Shown piece after piece: positions 45,292 to 52,618 of a stretch of 64,000 nucleotides of DNA (its first letter is position 1; every line of letters starts with the position of its first letter). A program made the position numbers and the translations under genes. The notes under the pieces were generated by a model. It saw nothing but the letters and a program-made list of their open reading frames with translations. It had not been told where the DNA came from and did not search any database. This stretch comes from Pseudomonadota bacterium. GTDB lineage: Bacteria > Pseudomonadota > Gammaproteobacteria > Steroidobacterales > Steroidobacteraceae. Location: the NCBI GenBank assembly GCA_018241505.1, contig JAFEDS010000009.1, forward strand, positions 62,001-126,000, read 5' to 3'.

Positions 45292-46662
45292 ATGACGCAG
45301 CCCAGAGAAGTCCGGACCCCGGCTGACGCGCGCGCAATCGTGGATGAGCTGAAGCTCTCCCACGTGAAGGTGGGCGCGTTCGATATCGACGGCATCCTGC
45401 GCGGCAAATACATGTCCCGCGCGAAATTCGAGGCATCGCTCGAAAACGGTTTCGGCTTTTGCGACGTCGTGCTCGGCTGGGACAGTCGCGACCAACTCTA
45501 TGACAATGTGCGCTATACGGGGTGGCACACCGGCTATCCGGACGCGATGGTGCGCATCATTCCCGAGAGCTGCCGCGCGCTTCCCTGGGAAGACCCTGTT
45601 GTTTTCTTCCTCGCCGAGTTTACAGGCGCCGCCGAGCAGATCTGTCCGCGCGGCCTGCTGCGCCGCGTGTTGGATCGCGCGCGCGGGCTCGGTTACCAGG
45701 TGTTCGCCGGGCTCGAGTACGAGTTCTTTGTATTCAATGAAACGCCCGACTCGATTCGTGACAAGGGCTATCGGAATCTGCAGCCCATTGCGCCCGGTAA
45801 CTTCGGTTACAGCGTCATCCGCAACAGCGTGTGGAGCGACTTCTACCGCTCGCTGCTCGACACCTGTGAACGCATGGACTTTCCGCTCGAAAGCCTGCAC
45901 GAGGAGACCGGGCCCGGTGTCATCGAGGCGGCGATTGGAGTCGATAGCGCGCTGAACGCGGCCGACAAGGCGGCCTTGTTCAAGACATTCTGCAAGGTCG
46001 TGGCCCAGAAGCAGGGGCTCATGGCCACCTTCATGGCGAAGTGGTCCATGGATTGGCCGGGCCAGAGCGGCCACATCCACATGTCACTGCGTGATGCGGC
46101 CGGCAAGCCGGTGTTCCACGAGGCCGATGCACCTCATGGCATGAGCGATGTGATGCGGTGGTTCGTGGGTGGCCAGCAGAAGCTGATGCCGGAATTCCTG
46201 GCGATGATCTCGCCCACGGTCAATTCCTACACGCGGTTGATTCCCGGCTTCTGGGCGCCGACGGACGCCGCGTGGAGTGTTGATAACCGCACCACCGCGC
46301 TGCGTGTCATTTCAGGCAGCCCGAAATCACAACGTGTCGAGTTCCGTGTCGCGGCGGCGGACGCCAATCCCTACATCAGTCTCGCGGCGGCCATTGCCTC
46401 GGGGCTGTGGGGCATCGAGCACAGGATCGAGCCCGAGCCCATGATCGAAGGCAATGCCTACGACCGCAAGCTTCCGCCTGAGCTCGCGTTACCGCGAACT
46501 CTTTGGGAGGCCGCGCAGCGCCTGAAGGTGTCCACGGCTGCGCGAGCCTGTTTCGGGAACGAGTTTGTCGAGCATTTCGCCGCGAGCCGCGAGTGGGAAG
46601 AGCGTGAGTTCCGCCGGCACGTGACCGACTGGGAACTGTCACGCTATTTTGAAATCATCTGA
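45292..46662 (+). CDS. Glutamine-synthetase-like ligase (probable gamma-glutamyl-amine synthetase)
   Basis: This 456-residue protein has the GS catalytic fold: FAGLEYEFFVF, EETGPGVIEAAIG, the HIHMSL metal-site block, LIPGFWAPTDAAWSVDNRTTALRV and VEFRVAAADANPYISLAA. The canonical GlnA ammonia-site motif DGSS is not seen; the corresponding region reads GWDSRDQLYDN. That favours an amine acceptor instead of ammonia, as in PuuA (putrescine), IpuC (isopropylamine), GmaS (methylamine) and GlnA4 (ethanolamine). Its place between XoxF-XoxG-XoxJ and two aldehyde/alcohol dehydrogenases fits an amine or amino-alcohol pathway. The exact substrate is not deducible. Confidence 0.85.
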   Translation: MTQPREVRTPADARAIVDELKLSHVKVGAFDIDGILRGKYMSRAKFEASLENGFGFCDVVLGWDSRDQLYDNVRYTGWHTGYPDAMVRIIPESCRALPWEDPVVFFLAEFTGAAEQICPRGLLRRVLDRARGLGYQVFAGLEYEFFVFNETPDSIRDKGYRNLQPIAPGNFGYSVIRNSVWSDFYRSLLDTCERMDFPLESLHEETGPGVIEAAIGVDSALNAADKAALFKTFCKVVAQKQGLMATFMAKWSMDWPGQSGHIHMSLRDAAGKPVFHEADAPHGMSDVMRWFVGGQQKLMPEFLAMISPTVNSYTRLIPGFWAPTDAAWSVDNRTTALRVISGSPKSQRVEFRVAAADANPYISLAAAIASGLWGIEHRIEPEPMIEGNAYDRKLPPELALPRTLWEAAQRLKVSTAARACFGNEFVEHFAASREWEEREFRRHVTDWELSRYFEII

Positions 46663-46694
46663 CCGCGTTAATCTCCTCACTTTGCGGTAACTAC

Positions 46695-48083
46695 ATGCCT
46701 GCTGTGCAAAAAACCATCAGTCCGGTGGACGGCTCTGTGTATTGCGAGCGCCCTCTGGCTCGCTCCGATGAAATCAACGCAATCCTCGGGCGCGCCGCCT
46801 ACGCACAGCGTGGCTGGCGCAATGTGTCCATCGCCGATCGCGCCGCCATCTGCACGCGCTTCTGTGAACAGTTTGAATCGCGTCGCGACAGCGAGGCGCT
46901 CGAGCTGACCTGGCAGATGGGCCGTCCCGTCCGCTACGCCGCGAGCGAAATCAACGGCACTCTCGACCGCGCGCGCCACATGATTTCCATCGCGGCCGAA
47001 ACACTCGAGGATGTGGCCCCTGTTCCGAAAGGGGGCTTCACACGCTTCATCCGCCGCGAGCCGCTCGGTGTTGTATTCACGGTGGCCGCCTGGAACTACC
47101 CGTACCTGATTGCTGTGAACAGCGTGATTCCAGCCATCATGGCGGGCAATGCCGTCATTCTCAAACACTCGGCACAGACTCCGTTGTGCGCGGAACGCTT
47201 CGCCGAGTGTTTTCGTGCCGCGGGCTTGCCCGAGGGTGTTTTCCAGTTCCTGCATGTGAGCCACGAGGACACTGAGCGGATCGTGGGTGATCCGCGAGTC
47301 GACTTCGTTGCGTTCACGGGATCGGTTGAAGGCGGACACGCTATCCAGCGCGCTGCCGCGTCTCGCTTCGTGGGGACGGGGCTCGAGCTGGGTGGCTGCG
47401 ATCCGGCGTATGTGCGTCACGATGCGGATCTGGCGCACGCGGTTGAGAACCTCGTCGACGGTGCCTTCTTCAACAGCGGTCAGTCCTGTTGCGGTATCCA
47501 GCGCATCTACGTGCACGAGCGGGTGTACGATGACTTCGTGGCCGGTGCGATCGCCTTGACCGAGAAATACGTGCTCGGCAATCCAACCGATCCCACGACG
47601 ACGCTGGGGCCGGTGGTGCGCCCGGCTGCGGCTGATCGAGTCCGCAAGCAAGTCGCGGCCTCCGTTTCCAAAGGCGCGCGGGCTGCCATTGACGAGCGAC
47701 GGTTTGCCGCGAGCCGCGCCGCTACCGCTTACGTGGCCCCGCAATTGCTGCTCGATGTCGATCATGGCATGAGCGTGATGCGCGAGGAGATCTTCGGCCC
47801 CGTGGCCGGTGTGATGAAAGTCGGCGGCGACGATGAGGCCGTGCGACTGATGAATGACAGCGATTTCGGCCTGACCGCGGCGGTCTGGACGCAAGATGTC
47901 GCGGCGGCGTGTGCTCTCGGCGATCGTGTGCAAACCGGTACCTGGTTCATGAATCGCTGCGATTATCTGGATCCCGCGCTCGCCTGGGTTGGGGTCAAGG
48001 ATTCCGGCCGTGGCTGCACACTGTCGCAGGTCGGCTATGAGTATCTGACCCGGCCCAAGTCGTTTCACTTGCGCCTCGGTTGA
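46695..48083 (+). CDS. NAD(P)-dependent aldehyde dehydrogenase
   Basis: The 462-residue ALDH has the catalytic Cys in FFNSGQSCCGIQRIYV (about 261-262), the general-base Glu in LELGGCDP (about 231), the cofactor loop FTGSVEGG and AWNYPYLIAVNSVIPAIMAGNAVILK. It probably oxidises the aldehyde made by XoxF or by the iron-type dehydrogenase downstream. It begins 32 nt after the GS-like gene without an obvious Shine-Dalgarno sequence. The 462-residue frame antisense to it is a GC-driven artefact. Confidence 0.94.
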   Translation: MPAVQKTISPVDGSVYCERPLARSDEINAILGRAAYAQRGWRNVSIADRAAICTRFCEQFESRRDSEALELTWQMGRPVRYAASEINGTLDRARHMISIAAETLEDVAPVPKGGFTRFIRREPLGVVFTVAAWNYPYLIAVNSVIPAIMAGNAVILKHSAQTPLCAERFAECFRAAGLPEGVFQFLHVSHEDTERIVGDPRVDFVAFTGSVEGGHAIQRAAASRFVGTGLELGGCDPAYVRHDADLAHAVENLVDGAFFNSGQSCCGIQRIYVHERVYDDFVAGAIALTEKYVLGNPTDPTTTLGPVVRPAAADRVRKQVAASVSKGARAAIDERRFAASRAATAYVAPQLLLDVDHGMSVMREEIFGPVAGVMKVGGDDEAVRLMNDSDFGLTAAVWTQDVAAACALGDRVQTGTWFMNRCDYLDPALAWVGVKDSGRGCTLSQVGYEYLTRPKSFHLRLG

Positions 48084-48097
48084 GAAGGAGCCCTCGC

Positions 48098-49276
48098 GTG
48101 AAACTGCAAGGCAACTGGAACTTTCCTACTGCGATCCGCTTCGGCGCCGGCCGCATCCGCGAGCTGCCGGAGCTGTGTCGCTCGCTCGGCATGTCACGGC
48201 CGCTGCTGGTCACCGATCCGGGGCTCGCCAGGCTGCCGATCGTGACCGATGTGATCAAACATTGCGCGGAAGTGGGTTTGGGCTGTGTGGCCTACTCGAG
48301 TATTCAGGCGAACCCCGTAGCCGACAACGTGATGTTCGGCGTGGCAACCTACCAGGCCGGCGGTCACGACGGTGTCATTGCGTTTGGTGGTGGCAGTGCG
48401 TTGGATGTGGGCAAGGCCGTTGGGTTGATGGTCGGCCAGGTGCGCCCGTTGTTTGATTTCGAGGACCGTGAAGACTGGTATCTACGCGTCAATGTGCAGG
48501 GCATGGCCCCGGTTCTGGCCGTCCCCACCACCGCCGGCACGGGCTCCGAAGTGGGGCGCGCCTCAGTGATTACCGACCCCGCCGATCACATCAAGAAAAT
48601 CATCTTTCATCCGCGCATGATGCCGGCCGCGGTGATTGAAGATCCTGAGCTGACATTCGGCTTGCCTCCCGACATCACCGCGGCCACCGGAATGGACGCG
48701 CTGTCGCACAGCCTCGAGGCATTGTGCTCGCCGTTCTATCATCCGTTGGCGGAAGGGGTGGCCGTCGAGGGTATGCGCCTGGTGAAGGAATGGTTGCCGG
48801 CGGCTGTCGAGAACGGACGCAATCTCGAGGCCCGCTCCCACATGTTGATCGCTTCGTCGATGGGCGCTACGGCCTTCCAGAAGGGACTCGGCGCCATGCA
48901 CAGTCTGAGCCATCCATGCGGTGCGAATCTCAACACACATCATGGGCTCACCAACGCCGTGGTCATGCCCTATGTGTTGATGTGGAATCGTGCGGCTATC
49001 GAGGACAAGATGCGGCGGCTCGGGGCCTACCTGGCATTGCCGAACCCGGGTTTTGACGCGGTGTTGAAATGGGTGCTGGAGCTGCGCAAGCGGATCGGAA
49101 TTCCGAACACGCTGGCGGATCTCGGCGTGCGCTTGGAGCATGCCCGCGAATTCGCGGGTCAGGCGCTCGCGGATCCCTCCACCGGCGGCAATCCGTTGCC
49201 CATGACGGAGAAGGATTTCGAGCAGCTTTATCTCAACTGCATTCGCGGGGATTTGCGCCCCGCGGGCAGCATCTGA
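48098..49276 (+). CDS. Iron-containing (group III) alcohol dehydrogenase
   Basis: This 392-residue cytosolic alcohol dehydrogenase has the NAD-binding GGGSALDVGKAVG, PTTAGTGSEVG and the metal site residues in MDALSHSLEALCSPFYHP and MHSLSHPCGANLNTHHGLTNAVVMP (His ligands). GTG 48098 is the start: AAGGAG lies 8 nt upstream and it overlaps nothing, whereas the TTG at 48080 lies in the end of the ALDH gene. With the ALDH it would take an alcohol to an acid in the cytoplasm, or reduce an aldehyde. Confidence 0.94.
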   Translation: MKLQGNWNFPTAIRFGAGRIRELPELCRSLGMSRPLLVTDPGLARLPIVTDVIKHCAEVGLGCVAYSSIQANPVADNVMFGVATYQAGGHDGVIAFGGGSALDVGKAVGLMVGQVRPLFDFEDREDWYLRVNVQGMAPVLAVPTTAGTGSEVGRASVITDPADHIKKIIFHPRMMPAAVIEDPELTFGLPPDITAATGMDALSHSLEALCSPFYHPLAEGVAVEGMRLVKEWLPAAVENGRNLEARSHMLIASSMGATAFQKGLGAMHSLSHPCGANLNTHHGLTNAVVMPYVLMWNRAAIEDKMRRLGAYLALPNPGFDAVLKWVLELRKRIGIPNTLADLGVRLEHAREFAGQALADPSTGGNPLPMTEKDFEQLYLNCIRGDLRPAGSI

Positions 49277-49279
49277 GGC

Positions 49280-50449
49280 TCACGGCGACGGAGCCGGCGG
49301 CGGTGCCGAGAACTTGTAGACGGCCTGCAGCGCAAACTGGCTGAGGTTGTCACTGTCCGGTGTCGCGAGCGCGACGGACTGGCGGGTCCGGTAGAACGAC
49401 GGCGTGTCTGATCCGGACTTGTCGTAACGGAATTCCGCGCGCAGCTCGAAGTTCTCGAGCGGCGCGTACCCCAGGGTGAGAGTGCCTTCCTTCAGTGTCT
49501 GGCTTGCGCCCGTAACGAATCCGTCGGTGTCATCCAGATACTCGCCGCGCAGGGATACGCGGAACTGGGCGTTGATCGCATAGTTGACATACAGAGCGGT
49601 CGCATTCCACGAGGCATCGTGCAAGCGGCCGCCATTGTCGATCAGCCCGTCATCCTGTTGATCCCAGTCGAAGTTCAGGACCACGGACAGTTGTGAGGTG
49701 ACATTGTATGTCGCAACGACATCAATCAAGGTCTTCTCGGCGTCGAACGCCTGGCTTTTGCCGAAGTAGGCGTTGACCGAGGCCGCAAACAACTTGCTGG
49801 CCGGAGCCCAGGCAATGCCGGCCTCGCCGGTCTTCGAGCCGTAGGAAGTCGAGGTCGTGTTCCAACCGTTGTTGACGCCCCCCGTCAGTGTGAATTCACC
49901 CAGCGCATAAGCCGCGCGCACGCCGGTGTGTGTCAACGGTTCCGAATCGAAGAACAGCAGGGATCGCGAAAAGTTGGTATTGAGGGTCGGATTGATGACT
50001 TCCGCGCCGGCCAGTGTCACGAACTTGCCGGCCATGACCGTGAGGTTGCCGGTAGCGTATTGCACGAAGGCCTGGCGCACGTCGAACTGGGTGCTGGCGG
50101 TGGCATTGTTGGCCTCCGCCTGGTGCAGGATCTTGGCATCCTCGCCGGCAATCACATCGACCAGGGCGCCGAAGCCCTCCTTGGGATGATAAGCGACCTG
50201 CAGGCCGGCCTCGTCGAGCTGAAAAGTGTTGTGCTCGATATCGAACTGGTGAATGTTCGCCGGATAGCCGTTGGATGCGTAATAAGACGCGGCGACATAG
50301 CCGGAGACGCTGAGGCCTGCTGAGTCGAGCAGCTCATCGAGCTTCGTCATGGCCGGCTTCGCCGCGGCGTCCTGTGCCAGCGCGGCCGTGGCTGCTGCGC
50401 TCAGTAATGTGGCCAGTGTGACGGCGGCTGAATGTCGATATCGGCGCAT
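49280..50449 (-). CDS. Outer-membrane beta-barrel porin (OmpL/Bbp2-like)
   Basis: The 389 residues start with a signal peptide (MRRYRHSAAVTLATLLSAAA, cut near AALAQD) and then show long alternating amphipathic strands typical of a porin (GLSVSGYVAASYYASNGYP, FRVSLRGEYLDDTDGF, LQAVYKFSAPPP). It resembles the Bbp2/OmpL-like porins, though the final residues are a Pro-rich tail. ATG 50449 follows GGGAGA; the ORF upstream adds 16 non-signal residues. It lies opposite the Fe-ADH gene and behind a sigma-54-like promoter, so co-regulation with the xox-amine unit is likely. Confidence 0.8.
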   Translation of the reverse strand: MRRYRHSAAVTLATLLSAAATAALAQDAAAKPAMTKLDELLDSAGLSVSGYVAASYYASNGYPANIHQFDIEHNTFQLDEAGLQVAYHPKEGFGALVDVIAGEDAKILHQAEANNATASTQFDVRQAFVQYATGNLTVMAGKFVTLAGAEVINPTLNTNFSRSLLFFDSEPLTHTGVRAAYALGEFTLTGGVNNGWNTTSTSYGSKTGEAGIAWAPASKLFAASVNAYFGKSQAFDAEKTLIDVVATYNVTSQLSVVLNFDWDQQDDGLIDNGGRLHDASWNATALYVNYAINAQFRVSLRGEYLDDTDGFVTGASQTLKEGTLTLGYAPLENFELRAEFRYDKSGSDTPSFYRTRQSVALATPDSDNLSQFALQAVYKFSAPPPAPSP

Positions 50450-50546
50450 GTACGTCTCCCGTGTCTCTTCAATGATGAGTTTTTGCAACACAGGCACTCG
50501 TCGCGGACCCTCCCTCGCCCTTGACGCTGCTTGTGACCTGGTGCAA

Positions 50547-50564
50547 AAGCATCAAGCATGCCAA
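50547..50564 (-). promoter_or_regulatory. Sigma-54-like promoter of the porin gene
   Basis: Read leftward: TTGGCATGCTTGATGCTT. The -24 GG and -12 GC are separated by exactly 10 bp, and most other consensus positions fit (YTGGCACG-N4-TTGCW). Predicted start near 50537, leaving an 88-nt leader before ATG 50449. Confidence 0.5.
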
Positions 50565-50844
50565 GTTAATTTCGCGTTAAAAATTAATGCATTACGGCTT
50601 GGCAGGGCGTGCGGGAGATCACGTTCCGCACTACACTGGTGCGGTCGCACCCGCAACAAATGCCATTGCGGTGCGGGAGGGCAACGCCTGGGGAGCGGGG
50701 TGTTGGATCGGCGGGCGGCCGACCGAAAGTCATACGTTGTAAGGAATTGTCTGACAGTATTTTCGGATACCGCCGCAGCGGGGCGCTGCGACAATCCGCT
50801 GCCGACTTCCGTTGCCTGTCCGGGCTGTCTGTCACTTACGTAGT

Positions 50845-50876
50845 ATGTCGCCAAAGGGCGACATGCTTTCTTTTTG
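50845..50876 (+). terminator. opgG: Hairpin and T-rich run in the opgG leader
   Basis: An 8-bp stem ATGTCGCC/GGCGACAT with an AAAG loop is followed by GCTTTCTTTTTG. It has the form of a short intrinsic terminator placed about 45 nt before the opgG GTG, so it could act as a leader attenuator or end a small RNA starting upstream. Confidence 0.45.
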
Positions 50877-50920
50877 TTGTGAGCCGGGCAAACCTTGTTG
50901 GTTGCTTATCGGAGAATTGG

Positions 50921-52615
50921 GTGCTGAGTCGATATCGTCCGAACATCTTTGCCGTCCTGGCGGCGCTGGTTACAACCGTTGCCGCCGCAGGTCAGGAATC
51001 GACTCCCGCACCGGCCAATCCCCCCACCGCGCCACGCGCCGTGGCGCCGCGTGTGCAACCGCCCAAGCCCATTGCGGCCAAACCGCAGGCAGAGGCCGAT
51101 CAGGCTCCCAGGCCCGCGGTGCAGCATGCCGCGCCGGCGCAGCGGCCGGCCGAGCCGTTCACCTTCGAGACCGTGCAGAAAATCGCGCAGGATCGGGCCT
51201 CCAAACCCTACCGCGAGCGCTCGACTCCCCTGCCGGAGGTGCTGGCGAAGCTGGGTTATGACCAGTACCGCGACATTCGCTTCCGCCGCACCAGCGCGCT
51301 CTGGTACGACCACGCAATGTTCGAAGTACAGTTCTTCCACCGGGGTTTCCAGTTCGATCGCCGCGTCAATATTTTCGAGCTGGTGAACAACCAGGTGCGC
51401 GCCGTTCCGTACAACCCCGCGATGTTCGAGTTCGGCAAGCAGGTGCCGCCGGTGAAGCTGCCCGCCGAGCTGGGATTCGCCGGATTCCGCATCCATTACC
51501 CGCTGAATACACCGGCCTACAAGGACGAGCTGCTGGTGTTCCTCGGCGCATCCTATTTCCGCGTGCTCGGCCGCAACCAGCTTTACGGCATGTCCGCGCG
51601 CGGTCTGGCGATCAATACGGCGAGCGAAGGGGGCGAGGAGTTTCCCTATTTCACCGACTTCTGGCTGGTGCGCCCGGAGCCCCAACAACGCTCGCTCACC
51701 CTCTACGCGGTGCTCGACAGCCCCAGTGTCGCCGGTGCTTATCAGTTCGAAGTGCGGCCTGGCTCGACCACGCAAGTACAGGTGTCCGGTGAGCTGTATC
51801 CGCGGCGCGCCATTGAGAAGATCGGCATCGGCGCGCTCACCTCCATGTACCTCTATGGGGAGAATTCAAACGGCCGGCGTTTCGATGATTTCCGGCCTGA
51901 AGTCCACGACAGCGACGGTTTGCAGACGCAGTTGGGCACCGGGGAGTGGGCGTGGCGACCCCTGGTGAATCCACACCAGTTGCGGGTCAATCGCTTCATG
52001 GACGAGCACCCGCGGGGTTACGGGTTGGTGCAGCGCGATCGCGATCCCAATCACTACCAGGATGCTGAATCCTATTTCCAGTTGCGTCCCAGCTATTGGA
52101 TCGAGCCGCTGGGGGACTGGGGCAAGGGGGGCGTGGAGCTGGTGGAGATTCCGACCGACGAGGAAATCCACGACAATATCGTTGCCTATTGGGTTCCGGA
52201 GGCGAAGGTCGAGCCAAAAAAGGCCATTCCCTTCTCGTACTTGTTGTCCGCGTACTCCCATTCCAGCCAGCGGCCGCCGGGTGGGCGCGCGATCGCGACC
52301 CGTACGGGCGGGATTCTTGCTGGGCCGAATGGGCAAGCCCTGCCCAATGTGCGCAAAATGGTGGTCGATTTCGCGGGTGGCGATCTGGACGATCTGTATG
52401 CGGCGCAACCGGTGCAGGCTCAGATCAGCGCCAACGGCGGCGAGATTGAAGAGGTCACCGTGCAAAGATTGCCGCAGTCGGCAACCTGGAGAGTGGCATT
52501 CAAGCTCAAGACCACGGGCGAGAAACCAGCGGACCTGCGCTGCTATCTGACTCTGTACGGCGAAGCGTTGACTGAAACCTGGACCTATCTTTGGAAGCCC
52601 CCCGGAGGTGCGTAG
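50921..52615 (+). CDS. opgG: Glucan biosynthesis protein G (periplasmic)
   Basis: OpgG (MdoG) is a periplasmic enzyme needed to build and branch osmoregulated periplasmic glucans from the backbone made by OpgH. The 564 residues begin with a signal peptide (MLSRYRPNIFAVLAALVTTVAAAGQ). A Pro/Ala-rich linker follows, then the MdoG domain (FTFETVQKIAQDRASKPY, FRIHYPLNTP, YFRVLGRNQLYGMSARGLA, GEEFPYFTDFWL, DNIVAYWVPEA). GTG 50921 is preceded by GGAGA at 6-nt spacing; earlier in-frame codons cross the leader hairpin. The Pro/Ala linker (about 25-70) is longer than in E. coli MdoG. Confidence 0.94.
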   Translation: MLSRYRPNIFAVLAALVTTVAAAGQESTPAPANPPTAPRAVAPRVQPPKPIAAKPQAEADQAPRPAVQHAAPAQRPAEPFTFETVQKIAQDRASKPYRERSTPLPEVLAKLGYDQYRDIRFRRTSALWYDHAMFEVQFFHRGFQFDRRVNIFELVNNQVRAVPYNPAMFEFGKQVPPVKLPAELGFAGFRIHYPLNTPAYKDELLVFLGASYFRVLGRNQLYGMSARGLAINTASEGGEEFPYFTDFWLVRPEPQQRSLTLYAVLDSPSVAGAYQFEVRPGSTTQVQVSGELYPRRAIEKIGIGALTSMYLYGENSNGRRFDDFRPEVHDSDGLQTQLGTGEWAWRPLVNPHQLRVNRFMDEHPRGYGLVQRDRDPNHYQDAESYFQLRPSYWIEPLGDWGKGGVELVEIPTDEEIHDNIVAYWVPEAKVEPKKAIPFSYLLSAYSHSSQRPPGGRAIATRTGGILAGPNGQALPNVRKMVVDFAGGDLDDLYAAQPVQAQISANGGEIEEVTVQRLPQSATWRVAFKLKTTGEKPADLRCYLTLYGEALTETWTYLWKPPGGA

Positions 52616-52618
52616 ACC

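Larger units (their letters stand above)
50450..50920. other. Divergent regulatory region between porin and opgG
   Basis: About 470 nt with no convincing gene. It contains an AT-rich nested inverted repeat (GCCAAG...CTTGGC with TTAATTT/AAATTAA inside, 50560-50603), the sigma-54-like porin promoter (50547-50564), a weak TTGTAA...TATTTT pair (50737-50763, 15-bp spacing) and a hairpin-plus-T-run (50845-50876) before opgG. Short frames here (for example 50609) are in phase with opgG but lack coding character. Confidence 0.5.

Noticed and set aside
44317..46080. 587-residue open frame on the minus strand
   Set aside because: Antisense to the XoxJ-like and GS-like genes, which have clear family motifs; high G+C creates long antisense frames. 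Its composition (Arg/His/Leu/Gln-rich) matches no family.
46677..48068. 463-residue minus-strand frame
   Set aside because: Antisense to the aldehyde dehydrogenase in a mirrored codon phase. No start signals or recognisable domains.
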